Assembly (NCBI GenBank): GCA_945873125.1
Contig: CAMCBV010000027.1
Location: 1-39,770 of the forward strand
Direction: 5' to 3'
Source: Prosthecobacter debontii
Lineage (GTDB): Bacteria; Verrucomicrobiota; Verrucomicrobiia; Verrucomicrobiales; Akkermansiaceae
Length of the DNA stretch: 39,770 bases
The notes under the pieces were generated by a model, which was given only the letters and a program-made list of their open reading frames with translations, made no database searches and was not told where the DNA came from. A program made the translations under genes and the position numbers. This document shows, piece by piece, positions 1-7,893 of this stretch. Within the stretch, counting starts at the first letter, position 1, and the number at the start of each line of letters is the position of its first letter.

Positions 1-2
1 GT

Positions 3-95
3 AACAAGAAAAGCCTTCGTACTCCAGGTCGCTTGGAGAAAGTGAAATTCAATCATTTCCTCAAGCGCAGAACCCTTCACCGCGAACTCCGCTAA
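3..95 (+). CDS. rpmG: 50S ribosomal protein L33 (bL33), C-terminal part
   Basis: The window opens inside this gene. The 30 visible codons read [20 protein letters not shown] and then [10 protein letters not shown] before a TAA stop. This is the typical end of bL33: the N-K-K/R-x-T-P-x-R-L-E stretch and the basic R-x-T-L-H-R-E tail are both present. bL33 is a small protein of the large ribosomal subunit near the E site. The start lies outside the window. The stop is only 5 nt before the rpsR start, so the two are very probably one ribosomal-protein transcript ending at the terminator after rpsR. Identity rests on motif recognition of a short fragment. Confidence 0.85.
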   Translation, partial: NKKSLRTPGRLEKVKFNHFLKRRTLHRELR

Positions 96-100
96 TTATC

Positions 101-343
101 ATGTCCGAGCCAAAGACCGTACAACGCCGTATCAATTTTCGTAAGGCTAACCGCCAGATGACCCGCCGCAGACAGGACATCCCTGTCGAGCAGTTGGTTC
201 CAACGAATCCTGAAGTTCTTAGTAAATTCACCACCGAAACGGGAAAAATTCTTCCACGTCGTGTGACAGGTGTTTCCGCTAAGTTGCATCGCAAAATCAA
301 TAACGCGATCAAGCAGTCCCGCGCGATCAACCTGATGCCATAA
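101..343 (+). CDS. rpsR: 30S ribosomal protein S18 (bS18)
   Basis: An 80-residue basic protein with the bS18 pattern: a central block ending in [20 protein letters not shown], followed by [21 protein letters not shown]. bS18 binds the 30S platform together with bS6. The length is normal for the family. The ATG lies 5 nt after the rpmG stop, and a strong intrinsic terminator follows about 50 nt after the stop, so this is the last gene of its transcript. Most bacteria pair rpsR with rpsF, ssb and rplI; pairing with rpmG is a known alternative arrangement. Confidence 0.97.
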   Translation: MSEPKTVQRRINFRKANRQMTRRRQDIPVEQLVPTNPEVLSKFTTETGKILPRRVTGVSAKLHRKINNAIKQSRAINLMP

Positions 344-390
344 TCTGGTGGATGTTGATTTCACTAAGCATGGATAACTTATTTTCAAAA

Positions 391-419
391 GCCCGCCCGA
401 ATCAACGGGCGGGTTTTTT
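391..419 (+). terminator. Rho-independent terminator after rpsR
   Basis: A perfect 7-bp GC stem, CCCGCCC (392-398) and GGGCGGG (407-413), with an 8-nt loop is followed directly by six T. It sits between the rpsR stop and folE2, which starts about 25 nt later, so folE2 must rely on little read-through or on a promoter overlapping this region. Confidence 0.93.
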
Positions 420-443
420 ATTTCCCTCGTAGAAAGAACCAAG

Positions 444-1220
444 ATGCAGGTTTTGCCAGATACGCAGAACGAACAAGATCATCGCGAGATTGTCATTGAT
501 CGAGTGGGTGTGAGAGAATTGCGCTACCCGGCGACCTATCTCGGTCGGGATGCCGTTGTTCAATCGACGGTTGCGAAGTATGAAATGACGGTTGAACTAC
601 CCGCTCATCTCAAAGGCACTCATATGAGTCGCTTTGTGGATGTGCTGCACCAATATAAAGAACCGCTTTCTGGAGTATTCCTGAGTCGCCTGACTGCGGA
701 ACTTGCATCACGACTGGATGCGGCGCGCGCGCAAGTGAGTTGTGAATTCACCATTTTCCGGGAAAAGGAGGCGCCGGTATCGGGCATGAAAAGTCTGATG
801 GATTATGAGTTGGGTATTGAAAGTCGTTTTTCTGCGGATGGAGAGCATGAGCTTTATTACAGTGTGGAGATTCCGGTTGCTACGCTTTGTCCTTGTTCGA
901 AGGCGATCAGTGAGCGCGGCGCTCATAATCAGCGTGGTGTGGTAACGATTTCGGTTGAAGGTTCGGATCAACTGACTTTTGAAGAACTAATCGAACTGGC
1001 CGAGCGTTCCGCCAGTTGTGAATTATATGCGGGCTTGAAGCGCACCGATGAGAAAGCCGTGACGGAGAGGGCTTATGATCAACCTGTATTCGTTGAGGAT
1101 TTGGCGAGAAATGTCGCAGCGGGTCTCAAGCAGCATCCGCTTGTGAATTGGTATCGGGTTGAGGCTGAAAATTTCGAGTCGATTCATCATCACAATGCTT
1201 ATGCGATGATCGAAGGTTGA
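444..1220 (+). CDS. folE2: GTP cyclohydrolase FolE2 (type IB)
   Basis: A 258-residue protein of the GCYH-IB family, which converts GTP to 7,8-dihydroneopterin triphosphate, the first step of folate (and queuosine) synthesis. The metal/catalytic block is clear: VEIPVATLCPCSKAISERGA with Cys149 and Cys151, then His161 in AHNQRG. The C-terminal EDLARNV and NFESIHHHNAYA segments are also typical of FolE2 and absent from zinc-dependent FolE. The family is known to accept metals other than zinc, which is why it often replaces FolE under zinc limitation. No Zur-like operator is evident in the short upstream gap. Length is usual. The next gene is on the other strand, so folE2 looks monocistronic. Confidence 0.95.
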   Translation: MQVLPDTQNEQDHREIVIDRVGVRELRYPATYLGRDAVVQSTVAKYEMTVELPAHLKGTHMSRFVDVLHQYKEPLSGVFLSRLTAELASRLDAARAQVSCEFTIFREKEAPVSGMKSLMDYELGIESRFSADGEHELYYSVEIPVATLCPCSKAISERGAHNQRGVVTISVEGSDQLTFEELIELAERSASCELYAGLKRTDEKAVTERAYDQPVFVEDLARNVAAGLKQHPLVNWYRVEAENFESIHHHNAYAMIEG

Positions 1221-1423
1221 ATAAATCGGTTACCAGTGTGATTCGGAAAAAGTCCGCCCATTCTTTTGGCATGGTCAAAGTAAAATGACTGCTTAGTTCC
1301 CACAAAATGGAAATCATGCGCGCCAACCATGGCAACTTGATCGAAAATTCAAAGACTCACAGTTAGGTGCGACGCAGCCAATAGGCGAGCGAGTTACGCC
1401 TGCAATTGGATGGTGAAGAGGGG

Positions 1424-2269
1424 TTATTTCAGGATCAGAAAATTTCTGACTTGGCGGTTCATGAGGCTTTTTCGTTCCAGGGTTTTGCCAGAGATTTTGG
1501 AGGAAACGTGTAAGTCGGTGGAGCGTCCGCCATCGAGGTTGAGAGCGTGAGAGATTTTCCAGCCAGTTGGGGATTGGATGATGAGCGCTTGGCTGAGACC
1601 AGCGAGGCTGCATGGGGAAGTGATGCCGACCCACCATCGATATCTGCCATCGTGGAGGAGGATGGAACGCATGGCGATTTTGCTTTGATCGAGGCCGGTG
1701 ATGGGGTTGTAGTTCTCGATGAGCAAGGGGCCAGCTTGGAGGAGTTCCCTGGAGTCGGATACGGCGCCAACTCGTGTGCGTCTTGAGATGGAAGCGTTGC
1801 CCGATGGGTCGATGCGATAGATTCCCAATCCTAAAGATGAGCTAGAGTTCCATGAGCCAGAGCGTTTGCCCTCGGAAATGACGAGGCCGAGAGGGTTTCC
1901 TTCCGGTGTGAAAAAACCGGCGTTGATGGCGAGTAGGGCTTGCTGCTTGGTGGCGCAGTCGCGAGCATCGAAATACTCGCTACCGGGGCCGTTGGGTTGA
2001 TCGATGGTTTTTAATGCATGAGATCTGGAATCGAAAGAGACGCCGTGGAATTGGATGGTTGAGAGGGTTTGACTCACCACTTTTGGCGGAGAAACGGAAT
2101 GCTCTGTTAGAGTTGTTGGTATTTTTAGGGGTAGGTCTTCTGCAATCGGCTGTTTGATGGTGGAGGGAGACGGCAGCTGGCTTGAAATGGGCGGCTTGGG
2201 AATGGGGATACAAGAGATAGCGCATGAGGCAATGAACGAGGTGAGCCAGAGGCTGGAAATTCGGGGCAT
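1424..2269 (-). CDS. Secreted phosphodiester-glycosidase-like lipoprotein (NAGPA domain)
   Basis: The chosen start (ATG at 2269) gives 281 residues beginning MPRISSLWLTSFIASCAISC, a hydrophobic signal with a lipobox-like end (SCAISC), so export and lipid attachment are likely. An upstream in-frame ATG at 2353 would put about 28 residues before the signal and is less likely. The mature part has the NAGPA (phosphodiester glycosidase, DUF2233) hallmarks in order: LLAINAGFFTPEGNPLGLVI, a LLQAGPLLIE segment, and HALNLDGGRSTDLHVSS near the C-terminus. In the animal enzyme this fold removes N-acetylglucosamine from mannose-6-phosphate diesters; bacterial members are thought to act on cell-surface glycopolymers, and the substrate here is unknown. 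It is divergent from the LON-domain gene. Confidence 0.85.
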   Translation of the reverse strand: MPRISSLWLTSFIASCAISCIPIPKPPISSQLPSPSTIKQPIAEDLPLKIPTTLTEHSVSPPKVVSQTLSTIQFHGVSFDSRSHALKTIDQPNGPGSEYFDARDCATKQQALLAINAGFFTPEGNPLGLVISEGKRSGSWNSSSSLGLGIYRIDPSGNASISRRTRVGAVSDSRELLQAGPLLIENYNPITGLDQSKIAMRSILLHDGRYRWWVGITSPCSLAGLSQALIIQSPTGWKISHALNLDGGRSTDLHVSSKISGKTLERKSLMNRQVRNFLILK

Positions 2270-2432
2270 GGATTGATTAAAGCGGATGAAAGGAACAGAG
2301 ACAACTGTGTTTGGGAGAAGATGAGGGATGGCGAATGGATTCACGCGGTGCATGGGGGATGTTTAAACAAAGAGAAGTCGAGTGGGTGACAGAGAGTTTG
2401 CGTCGGATGGTTTTGGATGCCATGTTGCAGGC

Positions 2433-3032
2433 ATGACGGGTTTGAACCTACCTAGAAAATGCGGCGTAATGATATTGCCGGATTGTACCTTGTTTCCGCA
2501 TGGAGGCCTGCCTCTTTTCATTTTTGAGGAGAGGTATCGACTGATGCTCGATCGGGCGCTGGAGGGAGATTGTGTGTTTGCGGTGGCGCGTCAATCGGAG
2601 TCACATGCGGCGAGTATCGGGACGGTCGGTTTGGTGCGGGCATCACGCGAGCGTGAAGACGGCACGTCTGAGCTTTTGCTGCATGGAGTGATTCGTGTCA
2701 GATTCACCGAATGGCTTGAGGATGAGGCTTTTCCTACCGCTCTCATCGAGCCTTTATTGGGTCAGCCTTTGGAGAAGGATCGAAATTCTGCAGCCATGTT
2801 GGCCTTGAAAGGGTCGGTCGAGGATTGCTTGTCTGGAATGCCGGAGGAGGTTAGAAACGGGGTTTTAAATCTTTTGAGCCAAGCGGACGAAGCGGGTCTG
2901 ATGGCGGATCTGGTGGCGCAGCAGTTGGTTCAGGATCCTGATTTGAGGCAGTTGCTGCTTGAGACCATACCCGTGGGGGAGCGGGTGTCTTTACTCTGCC
3001 AATTTCTTGAAAAATTGAAATTTGGGAATTGA
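2433..3032 (+). CDS. LON N-terminal (substrate-binding) domain protein
   Basis: About 199 residues from the ATG at 2433; a longer GTG start at 2382 is possible and has a purine-rich stretch upstream. The domain begins VMILPDCTLFPHGGLPLFIF followed by EERYRLMLDRAL, the signature of the LON substrate-binding (PUA-like) domain. No AAA+ ATPase or Ser-Lys protease domain follows, so this is the stand-alone form, not Lon protease. The C-terminal half is helical with many Leu and acidic residues. Stand-alone LON-domain proteins are common and their function is not settled; a substrate-binding or adaptor role is inferred only from the fold. The exbB start follows 57 nt downstream. Confidence 0.85.
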   Translation: MTGLNLPRKCGVMILPDCTLFPHGGLPLFIFEERYRLMLDRALEGDCVFAVARQSESHAASIGTVGLVRASREREDGTSELLLHGVIRVRFTEWLEDEAFPTALIEPLLGQPLEKDRNSAAMLALKGSVEDCLSGMPEEVRNGVLNLLSQADEAGLMADLVAQQLVQDPDLRQLLLETIPVGERVSLLCQFLEKLKFGN

Positions 3033-3088
3033 ATCGGTTATTTTCGGGGTTGCTAGGTAGGCGTTTCATTCGTTAACGTGAAGGAACG

Positions 3089-3811
3089 ATGATATTGGCC
3101 TTGTGGGATGGATCAGGATTAATTGAAAAGGGCGGACCGCTCGTATGGGTGTTGCTTGCGCTGGGTTTCTTTGGCTCAATTTTTGTTGTTGAGCGTTTTT
3201 TTTACTTTCATCGAGCTAGGATCAACGTCAGCGCGCTATTGGTGGGGCTTGCTTTACATATCAAACGCAGGGCGTTCGCTGAGGCCTTGCATGAAGCGGC
3301 GAGAGCGCCCGGTCCGGTGGGACGGGTGGCGCATGCGGGGCTCCTGAGATACTATTTGGATCGCAGGGATTTGAGTGATGTGGTGCGGGAGGCAGGTCAG
3401 CTCGAAGTGCCACGGATTGAAAAAAACATTCGGGCGATTCTTGCGGTGGCACTTATTTCGCCTTTGGTCGGCATGCTGGGCACATTGTTGGGAATGATTG
3501 ATGCGTTTCAGCGCGTTAGCGAGCAAGGCGGTGCGACTGGGCCCAATGAGCTTTCCGCCGGAGTTCTGACTGCGCTCATTACCTCAGTGATCGGGCTCAC
3601 GGTCGCGGTTCCGATGTATGTATTTTATCTTTATTTTGTCGGCCGGTCCAAGCGGCTGGTTTCGCGGATTGAGAGGGCTGGGATTGAGATTGTTCACATG
3701 ATCGCGGACGCCCGTGAAGAACTTGAATTTGCGCCGTTCCGTGGAGAGACGTCCAGTGGAAGAAAGCGGGCATCAACCGATAAAAAAGCAAAAGTTTCCC
3801 ATACGGAGTGA
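3089..3811 (+). CDS. exbB: MotA/TolQ/ExbB proton channel family protein
   Basis: A 240-residue membrane protein with three predicted TM segments: about residues 16-36, 110-132 and 155-178. The last two contain the family core ALISPLVGMLGTLLGMIDAF and LSAGVLTALITSVIGLTVAV. ExbB-type proteins form the proton channel that, with ExbD, energises TonB for outer-membrane transport or Tol for envelope maintenance. A good ribosome site (AAGGAA) precedes the ATG by about 6 nt. The stop overlaps the GTG start of exbD (GTGA), so translation is coupled. The basic C-terminal tail (GRKRASTDKKAK) is cytoplasmic. Whether it serves TonB or Tol cannot be told from the sequence; the following genes suggest a TonB-like role. 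Confidence 0.92.
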   Translation: MILALWDGSGLIEKGGPLVWVLLALGFFGSIFVVERFFYFHRARINVSALLVGLALHIKRRAFAEALHEAARAPGPVGRVAHAGLLRYYLDRRDLSDVVREAGQLEVPRIEKNIRAILAVALISPLVGMLGTLLGMIDAFQRVSEQGGATGPNELSAGVLTALITSVIGLTVAVPMYVFYLYFVGRSKRLVSRIERAGIEIVHMIADAREELEFAPFRGETSSGRKRASTDKKAKVSHTE

Positions 3812-4254
3812 AATTGGAGACCACATTAGATGAGCGCCCGGGGTTTCTGCATGCGCTGCCATTGTTCGATCTATTTATTACGGTCACTATGCTCTTGTTG
3901 CTTGGGCCGGTGTTTCTGAATCAGAGCGGAGTGATCGTTGAGTTGCCCGCCTCACAGTTTCAGATGCAGCGATATGGAGAATCCATTGTTGTCACATTGC
4001 ATTCGGGAAAAAATGAGCCCCAGATTTATTTGGGCAGGGAGGTTGTCAGTTTGGATGAACTTAGTTCAAGACTTGAGGTTCTGAAAGCGGACGAGGTGAT
4101 GTCGCGCGCCATGGTTTTGTTGAAAACCGACATTGGAGCGTCTGCGGGGATGCAGTCAAAAATTGTCGATCTTGTTCTGCGGTTGGGATATAAAATTGCA
4201 TTGGTTGGAAAAACTGAACCTGAGATTCCAGAAAGCGAACCGATGGATGAATAA
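3808..4254 (+). CDS. exbD: ExbD/TolR family protein
   Basis: A 148-residue protein starting at GTG 3808, overlapping the end of exbB. One N-terminal TM (LPLFDLFITVTMLLLLGPVF) carries an Asp next to the membrane segment (PLFDLF), matching the essential membrane Asp of ExbD/TolR. It is followed by a periplasmic domain of about 110 residues with the ExbD pattern 'IYLGREVVSLDELSSRL' and 'LLKTDIGASAGMQSKIVDLV'. It partners the preceding ExbB in the proton-driven motor. The gene ends in an 8-nt overlap with the next start. N-terminal similarity to textbook ExbD is modest, so TolR is not excluded. Confidence 0.88.
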   Translation: MKLETTLDERPGFLHALPLFDLFITVTMLLLLGPVFLNQSGVIVELPASQFQMQRYGESIVVTLHSGKNEPQIYLGREVVSLDELSSRLEVLKADEVMSRAMVLLKTDIGASAGMQSKIVDLVLRLGYKIALVGKTEPEIPESEPMDE

Positions 4255-5008
4255 GAACGATTTGATTTTTGACTGGAGCGGTGTAGAGGCCCACCGGGGT
4301 TGGAAGGGCGTCTCGGTTCTGGTTGCGGCGATAGGTTTCGGATTAATGTTTAGTTTGTTCAATGTGCGATTTGATCACAAGGACATCGCCGCAGTGAAGA
4401 GTGCATCCGTGCTGTATTTGCAGGATGATGAAGAGGGGCGGACATGGCGAATGAAAGCGGAGGAAGAGGGACCATTTCCCGGAGGACTTGAAATCATGGG
4501 TATGCATGATCCTCTGGAGAAACTGGGTGTGGGTTTGTTGGATGATGATGAATCATGGAATCCGTATAGGGTAACCATGAAGCCATTGGAGACGGATTCA
4601 TCGATCGCTATGGATCGCATTTCCGTGCAGGGACAACGGGTTTATCCGAGAAATTTTAAATCGAGTGAAGCGGTGAAGCGTCATTCAAAAAACGATTTTG
4701 GGTTGAGTCCTGTCTTGCTACCATACAACAGGGAAGCGGAAGCATGGCTGCCAAGCGGGTATACTCCGCTTCAGGTTGAGATGAAGGATGTGATGGCATC
4801 CGCTGAGTGGATATTCCTGTTGAATTTGGCAGCTGATGGCAAGGTTATGGAATGCCTTTCGCTTAAAGGTGGGCATGAGGCAAGTTCGATGGCTCTCATT
4901 GCTTGGCTGAAAGGCTTGAGCTTTCAGAAATCGGAGGAGCCAGAGCGTTGGTTGGGCTTGCGGATCGAATTTTCAAACGAAAGGATTCATGGAACTGGTT
5001 CTGAATGA
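4247..5008 (+). CDS. Single-pass membrane protein, possible TonB-like partner of ExbBD
   Basis: The start is placed at ATG 4247 (MNKNDLIFDW), overlapping the exbD stop by 8 nt, because it puts a single TM (about residues 20-38, SVLVAAIGFGLMFSL) near the N-terminus. 253 residues. The rest should lie in the periplasm. There is no proline-rich EP/KP spacer typical of TonB, but the C-terminal ~80 residues (SAEWIFLLNLAADGKVMECL ... ALIAWLKGLSFQ ... WLGLRIEF) have the alternating strand/helix layout of a small TonB-C-like domain. Position and topology suggest it is the force-transmitting component of this ExbBD system; this is inference. I do not recognise the family by sequence alone. Confidence 0.6.
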   Translation: MNKNDLIFDWSGVEAHRGWKGVSVLVAAIGFGLMFSLFNVRFDHKDIAAVKSASVLYLQDDEEGRTWRMKAEEEGPFPGGLEIMGMHDPLEKLGVGLLDDDESWNPYRVTMKPLETDSSIAMDRISVQGQRVYPRNFKSSEAVKRHSKNDFGLSPVLLPYNREAEAWLPSGYTPLQVEMKDVMASAEWIFLLNLAADGKVMECLSLKGGHEASSMALIAWLKGLSFQKSEEPERWLGLRIEFSNERIHGTGSE

Positions 5009-5228
5009 TTTTGTCCGGTTGGTGCTTTTCTCAACCCTAGTTTGCGTGGCGGTTTTCGGTGCGTTTTCGAGATTTCTGCATTGGAGAAGTGAGCGTAAAC
5101 TCAAGCGTTTGGTTACAGTTTGCCGGCTTTGTGGACATGTTTTTATGAACCGGAATGATACGGAATTGGTTCACTGTGATGCCTGTCATGCTTTGAATCT
5201 GAGAAATGGAAACGGTAAGCTGGGTTGA
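4989..5228 (+). CDS. Small membrane-anchored zinc-ribbon protein
   Basis: 79 residues, starting inside the end of the previous gene (20-nt overlap), which argues for translational coupling. Residues 9-28 (VRLVLFSTLVCVAVFGAFSR) form one TM. The rest contains two Cys pairs, CRLCGHVF and HCDACHALN, spaced like a rubredoxin-type zinc ribbon. It is the last gene of the exbB-exbD operon. I do not recognise a named family; metal binding is inferred from the CxxC...CxxC pattern. Confidence 0.7.
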   Translation: MELVLNDFVRLVLFSTLVCVAVFGAFSRFLHWRSERKLKRLVTVCRLCGHVFMNRNDTELVHCDACHALNLRNGNGKLG

Positions 5229-5248
5229 ATGTGACCGAATCGTCACAT
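5229..5248. promoter_or_regulatory. Perfect dyad upstream of phoB, candidate operator
   Basis: ATGTGAC (5229-5235) and GTCACAT (5242-5248) form a 7-bp-arm inverted repeat with a 6-nt centre, 47 nt before the phoB start. The half-sites contain TGTGA/TCACA as in CRP-type sites but with 8 rather than 6 nt between them, so it is not a standard CRP site. No T-run follows, which argues against a terminator for the upstream operon. A binding site for a dimeric regulator of phoB-phoR-nadD is the simplest reading. Confidence 0.5.
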
Positions 5249-5294
5249 ACAGCTCATTGGTAATATGGTGTAGGAAATTTTAAAATCCCAACTA

Positions 5295-5978
5295 ATGCAT
5301 AAAATCTTGGTCGTAGAAGACGATGTCGATATTGCGGATCTGATTCGATACAATTTGGAGCGGGCCGGTTATCAGGTGTTCAAAGCCCATGATGGAATCA
5401 CGGGAACAGAGGTATGTCTTAGGGAGCGGCCGGATCTGGTGGTTTTGGATTTGATGTTGCCTGGTCGGAATGGTTTGGCGGTTTTCAAGGAAATCAGGAG
5501 AGATGCCAGAACCTCGCACATTCCGGTCATGATGTTGACGGCAAGAGCCCAGACGGAAGACCGTATCCAAGGATTGGAAGCCGGTGCGGATGACTATTTG
5601 ACCAAACCATTCAGCCCCAAGGAACTGGTGTTGCGAGTGAATGCCATATTAAGACGAGCCGATGCGGCTCCGGGCTTGGTGGAATTTCAATTCGGTCCGT
5701 TTCGTTTTGATAAAAACTCGGTCAAATTTTATTTGGATAACGAGCCCTTGGATCTGACATCGACCGAATTCAAATTGCTTCTTTATATGTGTGAGCGGCC
5801 CGGCAAGCCTCAGGATCGGAATGATCTTTTGCGCACAGTTTGGGGTTATTGTGACGAGGTCCACAGTCGGACTCTGGATACCCATATGAAGCGCCTGCGG
5901 CAAAAACTGGGACAATATGGAGCATTGATTGAAACCGTGCGAGGAGTAGGCTATCAGTTGGCTAGTTCCATTTCATGA
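5295..5978 (+). CDS. phoB: PhoB-like response regulator (OmpR family)
   Basis: 227 residues. The receiver domain (1-118) has the acidic pair Asp9/Asp10, phospho-acceptor Asp52 (VVLDLMLPG), Thr82 and Lys104 (LTKPFSPKELV). The C-terminal winged-helix DNA-binding domain (about 130-225) has the OmpR/PhoB pattern LTSTEFKLLLYMCERPGK and SRTLDTHMKRLRQKL ending in TVRGVGYQL. Its stop overlaps the start of the histidine kinase gene by ATGA. Pairing with a PhoR-like kinase with a PAS domain supports a phosphate-type system, but no phosphate transport gene is in the window, so the exact signal is inferred. Confidence 0.88.
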   Translation: MHKILVVEDDVDIADLIRYNLERAGYQVFKAHDGITGTEVCLRERPDLVVLDLMLPGRNGLAVFKEIRRDARTSHIPVMMLTARAQTEDRIQGLEAGADDYLTKPFSPKELVLRVNAILRRADAAPGLVEFQFGPFRFDKNSVKFYLDNEPLDLTSTEFKLLLYMCERPGKPQDRNDLLRTVWGYCDEVHSRTLDTHMKRLRQKLGQYGALIETVRGVGYQLASSIS

Positions 5979-7201
5979 CCGACCATCTTGCCATCATTGC
6001 GACATTCGGTGTCATTGTCGGTTTTGTGATCCATACTTTTCGGATCCGGGCTTTGAAGCGCGAATGTGCAAAGCTAGTTGTTGAGATTGGGAAAAAATCA
6101 GAGAATGATCTCCGGCAGGCGCAGGATGAAAGGAATCATTTGTTGGATGCGCTGGGAGATGCGTTTCTTATTGTTGATTCGGATGCCAATATCCGTTTTG
6201 CAAATGCGATAGCACGCAACCTGTTCAGTGGAAGGGAGTTGGTAGGTAGGCCGGTCCGAGAGGCGTTTCTTGATCCTCGTTTGGCGGAAGCTTTGCTGCA
6301 ATGTCTTGAGACCGGAGAGCCGGTTCAACAGCGTGTGGTTTTACCGCAGCAGACTTCCCCGCTGGGCGATCTTGAGACGCGTGGAATCAATGCATGGAAT
6401 ATTGACGCCGCCCAACTTACAGATTCTAGGGGGAGCAAGCCGCATACCCGAGTCGTGATCCGTGATGTGACATCCGAGTATCAGCTTGATCAAATACGCA
6501 AGGACTTCGTTGCAAACGCATCACATGAACTGCGCACGCCATTGGCGATTATCACGGGGTATCTGGAAAATCTTTTGGATGAGGGGATGTTGGAAGATCC
6601 GGAAATGGCAAAGCGCTTTTTATCCGTGATGAAAAAACATGCGGAGAGAATCTCGCTCATTGTCGAAGATATGCTGGTGATTTCTAGGTTGGAATCCGGA
6701 GAAGCCTCCGCCATCAATATTGAGCCATTCAAAATCCATTCATGCATCAAGGATGTATTGGAGCGTCTGGAGTCCGTGATCCAGAATCAGAAGGCGATTG
6801 TGAGTGTGAATTTGCAACAGGATAACCTGATCATGCAAGGGGATCGTTTCTACTGGACTCAGGTGCTTTTCAATCTCATCGAAAACGCCCTTAAGCAAAA
6901 TCTTCACAAAGATCTCAGGATCGAGGTGGGAGCTGAGGAGACTGACAAGTTCGTGCGGATATGGGTGAGTGACAATGGAGTCGGTATTCCCAGTGCGGAT
7001 CTTCCACATATTTTCCGCCGATTTTATCGAGTGGAGAAACATCACTCGCAGATGGAAATCAAAGGCACGGGTTTAGGCTTGTCGATAGTGAAACGTGCGA
7101 TAGAGGCCCATCATGGAACCATCACGGTCGCTTCCACTCCGGGTCGTGAAACGAAATTCCTGATGACCCTTCCAAAAGCCGAGGTATCGATTGTTTTATG
7201 A
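5975..7201 (+). CDS. phoR: PhoR-like sensor histidine kinase
   Basis: 408 residues. One N-terminal TM (about 5-21, LAIIATFGVIVGFVIHTF), then a short coiled segment, a PAS domain (about 50-165), and a complete transmitter: H-box FVANASHELRTPLAIITGYL with phospho-acceptor His184, N-box LIENAL, G1 WVSDNGVGIP and G2 GTGLGLSIVKRAI. There is no large periplasmic sensor, as in PhoR proteins that sense through a transporter complex. The gene overlaps phoB upstream and nadD downstream by ATGA, so all three are translationally coupled. Confident as a histidine kinase; the PhoR name is by domain layout and partner. Confidence 0.88.
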   Translation: MTDHLAIIATFGVIVGFVIHTFRIRALKRECAKLVVEIGKKSENDLRQAQDERNHLLDALGDAFLIVDSDANIRFANAIARNLFSGRELVGRPVREAFLDPRLAEALLQCLETGEPVQQRVVLPQQTSPLGDLETRGINAWNIDAAQLTDSRGSKPHTRVVIRDVTSEYQLDQIRKDFVANASHELRTPLAIITGYLENLLDEGMLEDPEMAKRFLSVMKKHAERISLIVEDMLVISRLESGEASAINIEPFKIHSCIKDVLERLESVIQNQKAIVSVNLQQDNLIMQGDRFYWTQVLFNLIENALKQNLHKDLRIEVGAEETDKFVRIWVSDNGVGIPSADLPHIFRRFYRVEKHHSQMEIKGTGLGLSIVKRAIEAHHGTITVASTPGRETKFLMTLPKAEVSIVL

Positions 7202-7800
7202 CAGAGGAAATTCATTCGAGCCATGTGCCGGCATCGGGTCGCAAGCGGATCGGAATTTTCGGTGGTTCCTTTGATCCGGTTCATGAGGGTCATATTCATT
7301 TGGCGACTCTTGCAAAAGCCGCTGCAGATCTGGATGAGGTCTGGTTTCTGCCATGTCAGATTTCCCCGCACAAGCTCGCGACCCCACCGTCCTCGGGTCA
7401 GAAACGTGTCGAAGCCTTGCAACTTGCCATTCGTGATTTGCCATGGGCGCGGGTGGATCGGACGGAAATTGAAATCGATGGGCCATCATATTCTTATCAA
7501 ACACTGACCAAGCTGGATCAGAAATTTCCCGGAACCGAATGGTTTTGGGTTATGGGAGGGGATCAATGGAGGATGTTGTCAAAATGGATGCATCCCGAGA
7601 AGTTGGCGGAGTTGGCAACTTTTATTGTCATGGTGAGAAATGGAGAAGAAGTTCATTCCATGCCGGGGTATCGGATGCGGGTGGTAAAGGGGAGCCATCC
7701 TGCCTCTTCGACATCGATCCGAGAAGCTTTGGCGAGAAATGAGCAGAATATTCCCTATTTGGATCCTGAAGTTGACCGTTTTATGCGCTCTCAGCCATAG
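7198..7800 (+). CDS. nadD: Nicotinate-nucleotide adenylyltransferase
   Basis: 200 residues. It joins nicotinate mononucleotide and ATP to nicotinate adenine dinucleotide in NAD synthesis. The nucleotidyltransferase motif IGIFGGSFDPVHEGHIHLA (HxGH) starts at about residue 18, and the second substrate motif STSIREAL is near the C-terminus; WVMGGDQW lies between. The first ~16 residues precede the usual family start; an internal start is not obvious, and the ATGA overlap with phoR supports this one. Linkage of nadD to phoBR is not a usual arrangement and probably reflects transcription only. Confidence 0.93.
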   Translation: MTEEIHSSHVPASGRKRIGIFGGSFDPVHEGHIHLATLAKAAADLDEVWFLPCQISPHKLATPPSSGQKRVEALQLAIRDLPWARVDRTEIEIDGPSYSYQTLTKLDQKFPGTEWFWVMGGDQWRMLSKWMHPEKLAELATFIVMVRNGEEVHSMPGYRMRVVKGSHPASSTSIREALARNEQNIPYLDPEVDRFMRSQP

Positions 7801-7893
7801 GAGCGGGTGAGATCATCTTGTGAAAAAATTCACAAACTTGGAAAATCCCATTGGCGATCCGGCTTTGAGCGGGCATATTGCCGCGCGTCGCCC

